Below the pieces are notes generated by a model, which saw only the letters and a program-made list of their open reading frames with translations, had not been told where the DNA came from and searched no databases. From the NCBI GenBank assembly GCA_910591455.2, contig OU342820.1, forward strand, positions 22,058,086 through 22,122,085: a DNA stretch of 64,000 nt, written 5' to 3'. This document shows, piece by piece, positions 1-29,417 of the stretch (its first letter is position 1; each line of letters begins with the position of its first letter). The translations under genes were made by a program, and so were the position numbers. The stretch comes from Pholis gunnellus (lineage: Eukaryota > Chordata > Actinopteri > Perciformes > Pholidae).

Positions 1-904
1 GAAGGCCCTTAAGGAGGATTCAGAGGTCCTGGAGAGGGTTTGTAGAGGTTCTTTGTAGGGTCCCTGGTGTCATTAAGACACCTTGGAGGAGGTTGTGTAG
101 GATCCATAGTTTGGTTCCAGGTGTCTTTGAGTTTTTGATACCTGACTTTAAGAGACAGCTGACAGCCAATCAGAGAGCAGGATTTCTGTATGTGTGTGTT
201 GGTGATGTTCAGTCAAACACACATTCCTCCAGGAGGCGGAGCCAGCTGATGTTTTCTGATTCAAACTCGGTTATTTCTGTTTCTACTGCGTGTGTGTGTT
301 ACTGTGTGTGTGTGTGTGTTATGTGTGACCACACCCCACGCTCACACTAAGGGTAAAGGTTGAACCCATTTCACTGCTGAAGCCTCTCCCTGATTGGCTG
401 TTGGCTCTCTGAGGTCACGTGATGTATGTTCTGGTGAACTTCTCCTTTAAATCCTTACTCCTCTCTGATTGGGCGATTGGGCGTGTTCAGCCACAAACCC
501 TTGACCTCGGTTTGATGATTGACAGTCCTGTGGTCGAGGGTGTGAGCGTGGGTGTGTGTATATGTATACGTGTGTGTGTGTATATGAGTGTGTGTGTGTG
601 TGTGTGTTACATTCTTGTGGGGTGGGTGTGGCTGAGAGACAAACATAGAGAGGGGGGGCGCCACATTCCAGTATGAGACTCTCTCATGACTCATACCTGC
701 CTCAGGTGTGTGAGGCTCAGAGCAGGTTTGACTGTTTACCTCCAGACTCTTAAAGGGCCAGTAGCCTGCAGGAGATCAGTTCAAATTAGGAGAACTTTAT
801 TGATCCTGAGAGTTATAAACGGTCAATTATGTGTTACATTGTTGATAGTTTTTAAGTTCACTACGGGGTACCAGAGGTATTAAGTTATATATGTATACAT
901 ATAT
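1..904. other. Non-coding upstream region, TG-rich
   Basis: No gene recognised. TG-rich microsatellite patches lie at about 285-345 and 545-610. Short open frames here look like chance translations of TG/CA repeats. Confidence 0.6.
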
Positions 905-2378
905 TAGGGCTGGGCAAGTTAACGCATTCACTAATTAACGCCGACAATTATTTTATCATTAACGCAGTTTTTTAAAAATGCAATAACACCGTTGATGCAG
1001 CAAATCACCCAAACAAGCAATGGAGGAAGTCTTCAGACTATGTTGATGCAGCGCGTGGGAGAAGTTTAGAGAAGCTAAAGACAAGCTAACTGATGCTACA
1101 GAGACAAGCTAACTGATGCTACAGAGAAGTGGAGACAAACTGCAGGTTGGTGTTGTGGAAGATGTCGGTCTGATGGCGTGTTCACACCAAACGTGATTGG
1201 CGCGGCACGAATCAACAAAAAAAAAATGTCAACTCACGCGTTGGGGGCGATTTCGCGTCAATCGCGCCGCGCCAAACGCGCCGCGCCATCGCAAATTCGC
1301 GTCACTCCAGTCTCATCGCGTCTGTGCACAGACTTCGTATGTAATCTACTCGCGTGAAGAATTCGCGCCGCGTTTGGTGTGAACGCGCCTTTAGGATCAA
1401 CCAATGACGTCACTTATGAGCCTCAAGACGCACCGTCACCAGAAGAACACACGAGTTGTGTTAAAGGAGAGACGACAACAGCGACGCGTCACAACGAGCA
1501 CCAGCTGCTGCTCTCACTGAGACTACTGGACATCGCTGGGTGACCTTCATCACCTCTGAGTTACAGCATCATAGTGATGAAGAGGAGAACACACAACACA
1601 CACATTGTGATGAAACGTGTTGTTCATGTTGTTCATGTTCACAGCAGTGAAGGTTTCACATGACGTCACACACTGAGCACAAAAAATCATGCGATTAAAA
1701 ATTTTAATTAATCGCATGATTTTTTTGCGATTAATTTCATTGTTATGCGCAAAGTTCAATAATGAATTTTTTTCAATAATGAAGTGCTGCTCTATGAACT
1801 AAAGGTCAACAACATTTGGTTTAAACACGTTAAACTCATCAGGTTCTTGTTAACAGGATTCTCTTCACACAGCAGCAGTTATAACACAGTTATAATGATT
1901 CTGATCATAGATATTCAGCCGGTGTTCACAACTTTATCTTCATGTGTGTCAGAGATGAATTTAAATATACATCTTAAACCTGAAACCTATCTACGTCATG
2001 TTTTAATGTTTGTTAAATTCTCAGTAGTGATAACTAAATGATGTGATTATTATACATATTACAAACTAAACACTTTAAAAGCTCTAAACAATAATTTAAA
2101 TTAATCATTTATTGTTGGTATGTTGGTCAGACGCTATGCTACGCTGATTAGCGTAACATGTGTGGTGTTTGTTATAAATGTACGTTGGTACATAGAGGGT
2201 GATGAGAAGCTGTACATGGAGGGACTTAGGACCCAGGGGAACGTAGGGGAAGGAAACAGGAAGAGACGCCACACAAACAGCTGTTCACCGCTCGCTGCCG
2301 GTTCTTGTGTTAAAAATGTTGCTTAATAATAAATAAAACAACTGCCGCGATAATAACGCGTTAACATGCCCAGCACTA
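905..2378. mobile_element. Composite non-autonomous DNA transposon, two head-to-head copies
   Basis: The left end reads TAGGGCTGGGCAAG and the right end is its inverted match (GCCCAGCACTA), both next to TA-rich sequence. The left half (905 to about 1690) is the reverse complement of the right half of a related copy at 28450-29391. The right half (about 1700-2378) runs in the opposite sense and shares internal sequence with the left half of that copy. An AT-rich palindrome near 1688-1725 marks the junction. No transposase frame is visible. The termini resemble hAT-type fish MITEs, but a clear 8-bp target duplication could not be established; a TA duplication is also possible. Confidence 0.6.
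1175..1389. mobile_element. Nested MITE with about 20-bp inverted ends
   Basis: The ends are inverted copies: GGCGTGTTCACACCAAACG on the left and CGTTTGGTGTGAACGCGCC on the right, with a CG-rich body of about 215 bp. It sits inside the larger element at 905-2378. The related copy at 28450-29391 lacks it at the corresponding place, so it inserted after the host element spread. No coding capacity. Confidence 0.7.
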
Positions 2379-2389
2379 TTATATATATA

Positions 2390-2457
<68 letters not shown>

Positions 2458-2465
2458 TATATTTA
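2379..2465. repeat. (TA)n microsatellite
   Basis: Almost pure TA dinucleotides directly next to the right end of the preceding transposon. Confidence 0.9.
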
Positions 2466-2584
2466 TTGATGCATTAATGTGTTGATCACTGTAATTAAAG
2501 ATGGAGCTCATTTAAATAATAATGTATAATAATACATCTTTATTTATTAGTTGATTGTACTTTGTTTTTAAAATCTAAATATGT

Positions 2585-2889
2585 AAAGTGACTAAATATA
2601 TATTTATATATAAATATATATATACATTGAGCAGTAAAAAGTACAACATGTACCTCAGTGAAGTACAAGTACCTTAAAATTGTACGAAGTTAAATTCCTC
2701 CACTGATTATATTTGTAGTTAAATTATATTGATTAATGTGAAGCTTTTTGTCTGTGATTAATAGACTGGATGACATCATCAGATCATATTTATTGATCAG
2801 TTATTGATTATTGTTCTGTTGAAAAGAACATGAAGAAGAGAAAAACAGTGAATGTTCTTCAGTCTGACTTGTTCCTTTACAAAGACAGG

Positions 2890-2890
<1 letters not shown>
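2585..2890 (-). mobile_element. hAT-like dispersed repeat fragment
   Basis: This AT-rich stretch is the inverted counterpart of 6423-6720: both contain the stretch around 'cctttacaaagacagg' and 'ggaggaatttaa' in opposite orientations. The family (ends like CAGTGGTGGAARGTAACNNAGTAC) is common in teleosts and has hAT-like termini. No transposase remains. A (CA)n tract follows at 2889-2937. Confidence 0.55.
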
Positions 2891-2938
<48 letters not shown>

Positions 2939-3061
2939 AGCCTGTGATGTCATCGAAGGGTGGAGTCTATGCAGCCATGTGGGCGGGTCTTACAGCAGAC
3001 AGGAAGAGCAGACACTTCCCTCCATAAACAGAACAGGCCTGAGATCAGCCTCCTGCTATTG

Positions 3062-3103
<42 letters not shown>
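2889..3103. repeat. (CA)n and (GT)n microsatellites
   Basis: CA dinucleotides at 2889-2937 and GT dinucleotides at 3064-3103 flank about 125 bp of unique sequence. Confidence 0.9.
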
Positions 3104-3110
<7 letters not shown>

Positions 3111-3439
3111 CATGCGTGCGTGTCCACACTAATAATATTCAGTTTTAGGCTCCAACTAATGATTTAAAAAAATAATATAAATTAATCTACAGTTTATATA
3201 TCAGCAACATGATATAAAAAGGTCAGTCATAGTATTACTAGTACTAGGTACTAGTACTAGTTGTAGTAGTCGTAGCCTGACGAGATTCGGTTCGCTGGTT
3301 TCCTGCCTCTGGTTCCTTCAAAATAAAGTGCAGATTAACACGATACTCTGCAGGTTTCCACCTGAGCAGGTGATGTCACCGTGAAGCCACGCCCCTCTAC
3401 CTGGTGAGTGGGCGGGGTCTGAGGTGTGGAAGAAGAGCT

Positions 3440-3532
3440 GCAGACGTCTCTCTGATGAGCCTGTTATATAAACTGTTCACTTCCTGGAAGCCTTTCAACC
3501 TCAGAGAGGGAGAAAAGTGTAGAAGAAGAGAG
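3440..3532 (+). promoter_or_regulatory. Candidate TATA promoter and first untranslated exon of arhgap27
   Basis: A good TATA box (TATATAAA, 3465-3472) is followed 9 bp later by a STAT-like TTCCTGGAA (3481-3489) and then by a short purine-rich stretch ending at a strong donor, AGAGAG|GTGAGT, at 3532/3533. The coding exon of arhgap27 at 7536 appears to begin after an acceptor (tctcacttttag) at 7442, so an upstream untranslated exon is expected; this is the best candidate on the + strand. Inference only; no transcript evidence. Confidence 0.4.
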
Positions 3533-3544
3533 GTGAGTGTTGTA

Positions 3545-4105
3545 CTGCTGGAGTCACAGCTATGTACTGTGAGTACTGTGTGTACTGTTGTGTACAGTGT
3601 ACTGTGAGTACTGCTGTGTACTGTGTGTACTTGTGTGTACTGTGAGTACTGCTGTGTACTGTGTGTACAGTGTGTACAGTGAGTACTGTGAGTACTGCTG
3701 TGTACTGTGTGTACAGTGTGTACTGTGAGTACTGTGTGTACTGTTGTGTACAGTGTGTACTGTGAGTACTGTTGTGTACAGTGTACTGTGAGTACTGCTG
3801 TGTACTGTGTGTACTTGTGTGTACTGTGAGTACTGCTGTGTACTGTGTGTACAGTGTGTACAGTGAGTACTGTGAGTACTGCTGTGTACTGTGTGTACTG
3901 TTGTGTACAGCGTGTACAGTGAGTACTGTGTGTACTGCTGTGTACAGTGTGTACTGTGTGTACAGTGAGTACTGTGTGTACTGCTGTGTACAGTGTGTAC
4001 AGTGTGTACTGTGTGTACTGTGAGAACTGCTGTGTACTGTGTGTACTGCTGTGTACAGTGTGTACTGTGTGTACAGTGTGTACTGTGAGTACTGCTGTGT
4101 ACTGT
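3545..4105. repeat. GTACTGTGT/GTACAGTGT minisatellite
   Basis: Tandem units of about 9 bp, gtactgtgt with gtacagtgt and gtactgtgag variants, begin about 12 bp after the candidate first-exon donor. Many units contain GTGAGT, the same hexamer as that donor. Confidence 0.85.
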
Positions 4106-5060
4106 GCAGTGGTGGCCGTCAGGGCCTGCTAAGCCTTCTCTGCTGGCCTAAACACAATCACAAAGTTAGAGCTATTTTATAATTTAATATTTTTTCTTAA
4201 ATACACTACATGTATCATAATTTATATAAATATTGTCCCATCATCTTATGTTCTCATTGCACAGCTACTGTGCTCCTCAGCTGCTCTGCTTCAGTGCAGC
4301 TTGTTTTAAGTAGAGCTTTGATCCAATCAGAGTTCACCTCTGTGTCTCTAGGTAGAAGAGAGGCCCCAGGCCTGCAGACTCACCAGTGAATCCATGTGCA
4401 GGTTAAGTGAATGGGGACGATGTCGTTGATCGTCATAGTGTTCAACCAATCAGATCTTTAGTTTGACATGTTGGGCGTATTCTTTGACGTGTCAGAGCTG
4501 CTAGCTGGCCTACAAGTACGTCAGCATTACGTGCAGCTCTGCAGTGAGGTGCAGCGTGCGCTGTGATTGGTCAGTGGGCGAGCACGTGACTATCGTGAAA
4601 CGAAACTTAAAGTAGCAGCAGAGGCTTAGTCGGAGGAGTAAGAGTTCAAATTGAAAGATATGGAAGAAATTATAAAAAACATTTGCTTGGTGTAGATTCT
4701 TTTTTTTTACCTAGCTGTGTTTTTTTAACACTCATTGGCTGAAGGAGGAGAAACAGATTTCTGGAGGACATTTCCAGAAAAGCTGGACATCGTATCAAAG
4801 GGTCGGTGGACCCCACAGCTAGCAGCCCTGACCCAGCATGGAGTAGGATTCCTGGCTGACAGCGTTGGAGAAGCGCTGCACATTTAATGGCTAAGAATGC
4901 GTTTCATTTGCAACTGAGCTCTTGGTGTTTGGAGCTGTTTGGAGCTATGCTACGCTAACCAAGGCAGCTACACGAAAGGACACGCACAAGCTACGTGCTT
5001 TTTTGAACTCTTTGTTAACAAAGAAAGGAGGATGGACTTTGTCTTTAAGTGAACAGCAGC
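4103..5060 (+). mobile_element. Decayed hAT-like element
   Basis: It begins with CAGTGGTGGCCGTCAGGGCC, a hAT-type terminus shared with the element at 29418 (CAGTGGTGGCTGGTCA). The body to about 5060 has broken short frames and no intact transposase. The 3' end was not found, so the right boundary is approximate. Confidence 0.4.
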
Positions 5061-5829
5061 TGTGGTAAGTTAACTGCTTTTGCGTTTTTACATCTGCAGC
5101 AGCGTTTCTACTGTGTTCATGTGTCTATCGTGTTGTTTTTATGAATCATATGAATGGCTCGTGCTCTAGCGCTGCAGTGTTGCTGGATTGATTTGTTGCT
5201 TTGTTGTCATATAAATATATGTGACTGGTTCTTGTGAGTTTGTTGTGTCATTGTGTTAATTACATAGATTTGGACTATATGCATTGGCCATTAATTACAA
5301 AGCATCCCGTCATGCGCAGGGTTATTGAATCCGTTTGGGCTGTTGTTTCCCCGCTGAGCTAGTTTAGCTTAGCCTCCCTGAAGACACGTGCGGTACCGCA
5401 GCCTCAGCTGTTTGTTGTTATTGTTCCGGGTCCACCGAAAACATTATATTTACCACAATCTAAGCTTCTGCTAAATGCACCAGTATTATTCAAAGGTATT
5501 GTTCGGTTTGTAAGCCTCGTACCGGTTTAATACGAATACGTGTATTATTACACCAATAGAAACAAATAGACTGTTAGCTGGGTCAAGACCGGATACTGGA
5601 CTTTAGCTGCTTGGGGGGGGTCGACTGTTGCATCTTCACCACATCCGCTGGTGGGAGTGTGCTCACCTGTGTGTGCGCGCACGTGTGTGTGTGTGTGCGC
5701 GCGCGCGGATCAGGGCGGAACTCCGCCGTGCGCGATACAGAGAGCAGAGGAGAATTGTAAACGCGCGACCATGTTGTCTACAGACGTGACATGCCGTCTG
5801 TAGACAACATGAGGCTGGTTAGTTAGATA
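5061..5829. other. Unassigned sequence with a perfect hairpin
   Basis: No gene recognised. GC-rich from about 5590, with a GT/GC alternating patch at 5670-5706. A perfect inverted repeat lies at 5770-5811. Confidence 0.5.
5770..5811. repeat. Perfect 17-bp inverted repeat (hairpin)
   Basis: CATGTTGTCTACAGACG (5770-5786) is followed by an 8-nt loop (TGACATGC) and its exact reverse complement (5795-5811). It is short for a vertebrate pre-miRNA (about 60-80 nt). Confidence 0.85.
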
Positions 5830-6177
5830 TAATGAGGGGGGGGGGGCGGGCCCCTAATATAATGAGGGGGGGGCGGGCCCCTGATATAATGAGGGGGGCG
5901 GGCCCCTAATATAATGAGGGGGGGCGGGCCCCTGATATAATGAGGGGGGCGGGCCCCTGATATAATGAGGGGGGGGCGGGCCCCTAATATAATGAGGGGG
6001 GCGGGCCCCTAATATAATGAGGGGGGGCGGGCCCCTAATATAATGAGGGGGGCGGGCCCCTGATATAATGAGGGGGGGCGGGCCCCTAATATAATGAGGG
6101 GGCGGGCCCCTAATATAATGAGGGGGGCGGGCCCCTAATATAATGAGGGGGGGCGGGCCCCTGATATAATGAGGGGG
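5826..6177. repeat. G-rich 24-30 bp minisatellite, about 14 units
   Basis: Each unit carries TATAATGA, then a run of 5-12 G, then GCGGGCCCCT. The G-run length differs between units. Each unit contains GGGCGG, a GC-box core. Confidence 0.9.
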
Positions 6178-6422
6178 GAAACACTGTACTGGGACACCAG
6201 TCTCTCCTGTGTGACAACAATCCAGCGTTTCATTTATAAATCATGACTTCTAGAACACATGAGAAATAAGCATGAGGATTAGCTTGAGCATTAGCATTAG
6301 CTTTAGCTGCAGGAGGAGCTCAGAGCTGATTGTAGTTTGACTTGTTCTGACAGGAAGAAACATGAATCATTGTCTCAAGTCTTCTTCTGTCTGAAATAAG
6401 AAGCTTCACATCACGATTGTAG

Positions 6423-6720
6423 CAGTAGTGGAAGGTAACGGAGTACTCTACGTGAGTACTTGTACTCTACTTTCCTGTCTTTGTAAAGGAACAACATTCA
6501 CTGTTTGTCTTCAACAGAACGCTAATAAATATGATGTGATGATGTCATCCAGTCTGAAACTCACAGAAACTATTAATATCTAAACACAAAAAGCTTCACA
6601 TTAAACTATGAATATAATCAGTGGAGGAATTTAACAATTTAAATTTTAAAGTACTTCCTTTTTCTGCTACTTTCTTTTTGTACTTTTTTGGGTACTTTTT
6701 ACTGTACTATTTGATGTCTA
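6423..6720 (+). mobile_element. hAT-like dispersed repeat (CAGTAGTGGAAGGTAACGG end)
   Basis: The left end CAGTAGTGGAAGGTAACGG matches the common teleost hAT-like family. The body is the inverted counterpart of 2585-2890. The right end grades into the following minisatellite. Confidence 0.55.
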
Positions 6721-7397
6721 ACATCATGTTAGCATCATGTTGGCATTTTAATAGAATCATGTTAGCGTCATGTTGGCATCTTGTTAGCATCATGTTGGCA
6801 TCTTGTTAGCATCATGTTGGCATCATGTTAGCATCATGTTGGCATCATGTTAGCATCATGTTGGCATTTTAATAGAATCATGTTAGCATCTTGTTAGCAT
6901 CATGTTGGCATCTTGTTGGCATCATGTTGGCATCATGTTAGCATCATGTTAGCGACATGTTGGGATCATGTTAGCATCATGTTAGCATCATGTTGGCATC
7001 TTGTTAGCATCATGTTGGCATCTTGTTAGCATCATGTTGGGATCATGTTAGCCTCATGTTAGCATCATGTTGGCATATTGTTAGCATTGTGTTGGCATCT
7101 TGTTAGCATCGTGTTGGCACCTTGTTAGCATCGTGTTGGCATCATGTTTGCATCTTGTTAGCATTGTGTTGGCATCTTGTTAGCATCATTTTGGCATCAT
7201 CTTATTAGCATCTTTTTGGCATCATCTTGTTAGCATTATGTTAGCATCATGTTAGCATCCTCTTGGCATCTTGTTAGCATCATGTTAGCATCATGTTGGC
7301 ATCATGTTGGCATCTTGTTAGCATCATGTTAGCATCATGTTAGCATCATGTTGGCATCATGTTGGCATCATGTTGGCATCATGTTGGCATCATGTAG
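6716..7397. repeat. ATCATGTTGGC / ATCATGTTAGC 11-bp minisatellite
   Basis: About 60 units of 11 bp with G/A and A/T variants. It ends about 45 bp before the candidate acceptor of the first arhgap27 coding exon. Confidence 0.9.
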
Positions 7398-7535
7398 ATG
7401 CTACCCTAAACACTGAATAATGAAGCTGTTTCTCACTTTTAGGGGCTGATGATCAAATGTGACATTTGACCCCTGACCTTCAGAGTCACCTTCTACCTGA
7501 GGGGGGTGGGGCCTGAGGAGCCCAGCGCCATCACC

Positions 7536-25294
<17,759 letters not shown>

Positions 25295-26741
25295 GGGGAA
25301 CCTCCCAGAACCCTCCGAGACCTCCTGCAAGCCCCCCAAACATTAGGAAACCTGCTGAAAGTCTTCCAAAGTGTCAGGGAACCTTCTCAAACTTTGAACC
25401 TAATCGTCACCTCGTCTCTGAGCCAAGTTCACCGGAGATCGAACCTGGAATCTGCTGGCCACATGATGCCTCTTTCTAACCGCTGTGATGAAATGATCCA
25501 AGTAGAACTTCAGAGGAACCACCTAGAACCCTGAACTGGTTTTGAAACATTTGACAGCAGCCTTGCTCTTTTTTTTAAGGTAATCGACCAAATGGAAGAT
25601 ATTTTCTTGGCACCTTAAATCCCCCAGACGTCTCACTTTGAGCAAGAAATCTTCCAACAAATTCCAGATCCTTCAGGAACTTTGTAGATCTCCAGGACTA
25701 ACACATGATGACGGGATTACAACTGGAACCAGCAGGCTTCACCAGGTACCTCTCTAACTACCGCACCTGAAATGGTCCCGGTAGAACCAGAGTGGAACCA
25801 TCTAGAACCCTGGACTGGTTTTGTTATTTTAAACTTGAGCCATTTTACAATTTAAAAGACCAACAAAAATGTGACATTTTAGCAACTTATAAAACACACA
25901 GTTTTAAAAGGTGCCTGGTGATCAGACGTTATTGAGGTAGAACCTGGAACTTGCCCTTTACCGACCACTAAATATCACTGGTGGAACTCTGTAGAACCTT
26001 GGATTCATTGTGACACTTTAACCAGTAGCTTCGCTGCTCTTTCAAGGAAACGGACCAAACAAAACGAAATCTCTCACTTTGAGGAACAACTCTCCCAAAA
26101 CCTTCCAGAACTCTTTAGAAATCGCCTCCTTTTTTAAATTGGGTTGACATTTAAATTCAAGGGGTGTTGAAGCTGTTTAGTACTTAACGCTCTCATCACA
26201 AGACCACCAAGCCGCATGCACCACAGTAAGACCCTGAACGGAACCACCTTGAACCCTGGACTGGTTCTGAAACCTTAAGCAGCACCTCCACTTTGCTTTC
26301 AAGGCAACAGACCAAACAAAACATCTCAGAGTGAGAACTATCCAAACAGGTTCCAGATTATTTTGGAACCTTGTAGAATTCTGGAACCAAACATCACCTG
26401 ACCCAGCTGGAACCACCTAATCCACTGGTTCTAAAATGAGAGGATTCTCCAGAACCTTCAGAACTCTGGACCTCTGTGACCCGTCCGTCTCCAGTGCTTT
26501 CCTGTTTCTAAGGAAAGTTCCAGATATTCAAGAAAAAACTCTTCAGAACCAAACAGGATTCTCACACTTTCTCTAGAACGACCTCAGATGTTCTATGAAG
26601 TAGTTATTTTCTCATAACTTCTATAGAACCAGAGGAGTCGCCCCCTGCTGGACACTAGAGAGAATGCAGCTCTAACACGTGAACACTGGATCCTCTAAAA
26701 CCACATTCCTACTGAAGTTTAACTCAAAGTATCGAAATAAA
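25295..26741 (+). other. arhgap27 3' UTR with old degenerate repeats, polyA signal at 26736
   Basis: No further coding. The phrase GGAACCACCTAGAACCCTG and the following GACTGGTTTTG recur at about 25515, 25792, 25983 (weaker) and 26240, with related blocks around AAGGAAACGGACCAAACAAA. This outlines about four diverged units of roughly 240 bp. AATAAA at 26736-26741 is the best polyA signal. Confidence 0.55.
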
Positions 26742-26994
26742 GTCACAGATATGCACATCAAAGTCATTTTATAGAACATGTTGATACCAAGTTTGTGTTG
26801 TAGTTTGAAATCAATAAGACTTAAGATGCTGGATCACAATCAGTCACGTAGTGTTTTCAAGAGACACAAAATAACACCACAGAAGAAGAAGAAGCGCTTT
26901 GTCACAGGAAGAGTCTTTGTGCTGAGCGAGGCTCAACACATCCTGGATCTAACGGTTAATTAAAGTGTTTATCATTGAATGTTAATAAGAATAT

Positions 26995-27130
26995 AAAGTT
27001 GAGGCCCCGGGACGTGTCCCTGAGGGACTCAAGCTATTAAAGACAGAAATCAGAGTTTTATGAGGGATGAATTTGACAGGAACATGTTTACTGTTTGACA
27101 GGTGAATATAAATGATACTCTGTATGTTTG
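26995..27130 (+). repeat. Dispersed repeat, copy A
   Basis: Shares about 110 bp with 35383-35490, including GGGACGTGTCCC and CAGAGTTTTATGAGGGATGA. Both copies are intergenic or intronic. Family unknown. Confidence 0.6.
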
Positions 27131-27370
27131 ATAGTATTGAGTTATGTATTACAGAAATAGAACAAAGTAAACATGGAAGATTAAATCAAATGAACTGATC
27201 TTTGTTTGTTCACGAGTGTTTTCTGACTGATTTACTCTGAACTTCATAAACTCTTCAATGAATCCACTTTATTTCCACACGGAGTTACATTCAGTTTAGA
27301 AATGAAAGACGGAGACAGAAAAGCTGAATCTGAAATCTAAAGACCCGTTTACGCTCATTCCTCCCGCCGA

Positions 27371-27987
27371 CAGTCAGACCTCCAGGGTCCTCTCAGGTCT
27401 ACTGATCAGTCAGACCTCCAGGGTCCTCTCAGGTCTACTGATCAGTCAGGCCTCCAGGGTCCTCTCAGGTCTACTGATCAGTCAGACCTCCAGGGTCCTC
27501 TCAGGTCTACTGATCAGTCAGGCCTCCAGGGTCCTCTCAGGTCACCTGATCAGTCAGACCTCCAGGGTCCTCTCAGGTCACCTGATCAGTCAGACCTCCA
27601 GGGTCCTCTCAGGTCACCTGATCAGTCAGACCTCCAGGGTCCTCTCAGGTCTACTGATCAGTCAGACCTCCAGGGTCCTCTCAGGTCTACTGATCAGTCA
27701 GACCTCCAGGGTCCTCTCAGGTCTACTGATCAGTCAGACCTCCAGGGTCCTCTCAGGTCTACTGATCAGTCAGACCTCCAGGGTCCTCTCAGGTCTACTG
27801 ATCAGTCAGACCTCCAGGGTCCTCTCAGGTCACCTGATCAGTCAGACCTCCAGGGTCCTCTCAGGTCTACTGATCAGTCAGACCTCCAGGGTCCTCTCAG
27901 GTCTACTGATCAGTCAGACCTCCAGGGTCCTCTCAGGTCTACTGATCAGTCAGACCTCCAGGGTCCTCTCAGGTCTACTGATCAGTC
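27371..27987. repeat. 36-bp minisatellite, about 17 units
   Basis: Units begin CAGTCAGACCTCCAGGGTCC and end with GGTCTACTGAT or GGTCACCTGAT. Intergenic between arhgap27 and ccdc103. Confidence 0.95.
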
Positions 27988-28449
27988 CTGGAGTCTCAGT
28001 GATGAACGCTTTGCAAGAGTCGAACGCAACTTCACAATCAAACGTGATCTATGAAAACAGACCTGACGGTAGAAAGAGGTGAACTGATCAGAAACTAACT
28101 CGTGAGAACACTTATAGAATGAGAGGCATCATTTCATAGAATTATAGATATTACGTATAATGATACCAGAGACAAGACGAGTTAAAAGTAATAAATACAC
28201 ATTTATTTAAGGAATAACTGAACTAAACTAAACCAACCAACCAACCAGGTCCTCCACACAGGAGAGGAGAGGAGCACCAGCCAGAGAAGAGGTGCTTCTT
28301 CAGAGCTGCCACTTCCAGCAGCTCAGGTCGTTAGCTCATCAACATCCTGCAAGACAAACTGAGGGGAAACAAGACACAAACCCTGGTGGAAGGTAGGGGG
28401 TCTCACAATGTGTATATGTGTATATATGTGTATATATATACAATTCAAT
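27988..28449. other. Intergenic sequence
   Basis: No gene or named element recognised; contains short CCAA and TATATG simple stretches. Confidence 0.5.
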
Positions 28450-29391
28450 CATGAATCTAAAGTAGTGTATTCACTCTTTTATGTTAAAGTGCTGCTGTAT
28501 GAACTAAAGGTCAACAACATTTGGTGTAAACACGTTAAACTCATCCGGTTCTTGTTAACAGCAGGATTCTCTTCACACAGCAGCAGGTACAATATTTCCT
28601 GTAAATCTCAACTTAAACATAAATGTAATCAAATATAAAACCAAAGCTATTTACATCAGGGCATTAACGTTTTATCTAAAACAAGTTACCCAGAGTCCAG
28701 AGGCTCGTACGTGACGTCATGAGGACGTTCCTCAGACCGACATCTTCACAACACCAACCTGCAGTGTGTCTCCACTACTCTGTAGCATCAGTTAGCGTGT
28801 CTCTGTAGCATCAGTTAGCTTGTCTCTGTAGCATCAGTTAGCTTGTCTCTGTAGCATCTGTTAGCTTGTCTCTGTAGCATCTGTTAGCTTGTCTCTGTAG
28901 CATCAGTTAGCTTGTCTCTGTAGCATCTGTTAGCTTGTCTCTGTAGCATCAGTTAGCTTGTCTCTGTAGCATCTGTTAGCTTGTCTCTGTAGCATCAGTT
29001 AGCTTGTCTCTGTAGCATCTGTTAGCTTGTCTCTGTAGCATCTGTTAGCTTGTCTCTGTAGCATCAGTTAGCTTGTCTCTGTAGCATCTGTTAGCTTGTC
29101 TCTGTAGCATCTGTTAGCTTGTCTCTGTAGCATCAGTTAGCTTGTCTCTGTAGCATCTGTTAGCTTGTCTCTGTAGCATCTGTTAGCTTGTCTCTGTAGC
29201 ATCTGTTAGCTTGTCTTTAGCTTCTCTAAACTTCTCCCATGCGCTGCATCAACATAGTCTGAAGACTTCCTCCACCGCTCGTTTGGGTGATTTGCTGCAT
29301 CAACGGTGTGTATTGCATTAAAAAAAAACTGCATTAATGATAAAATAATTGTTGGCGTTAATTAATTAACTCGTTAACTTGCCCAGCCCTA
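28450..29391. mobile_element. Non-autonomous DNA transposon, copy 2, with internal 23-bp expansion
   Basis: The right end TTGCCCAGCCCTA is the inverse of the left end of the element at 905. Internal sequence (GCTGCATCAACATAGTCTGA, GGTGATTTGCTGCATCAACG) matches that copy in reverse. The left end is eroded and its boundary approximate. No transposase. Confidence 0.65.
28787..29216. repeat. 23-bp minisatellite inside the transposon, about 19 units
   Basis: Units read AGCATCAGTTAGCTTGTCTC plus TGT, with an A/T variant at the CAG/CTG position. The related element at 905 has only two units (about 1076-1125). Confidence 0.93.
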
Positions 29392-29417
29392 ATTTATATG
29401 TAATGTGTATATATGTA

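Noticed and set aside
5770..5811. microRNA precursor
   Set aside because: Stem is perfect and only 17 bp with an 8-nt loop, shorter than usual vertebrate precursors; kept only as a hairpin.
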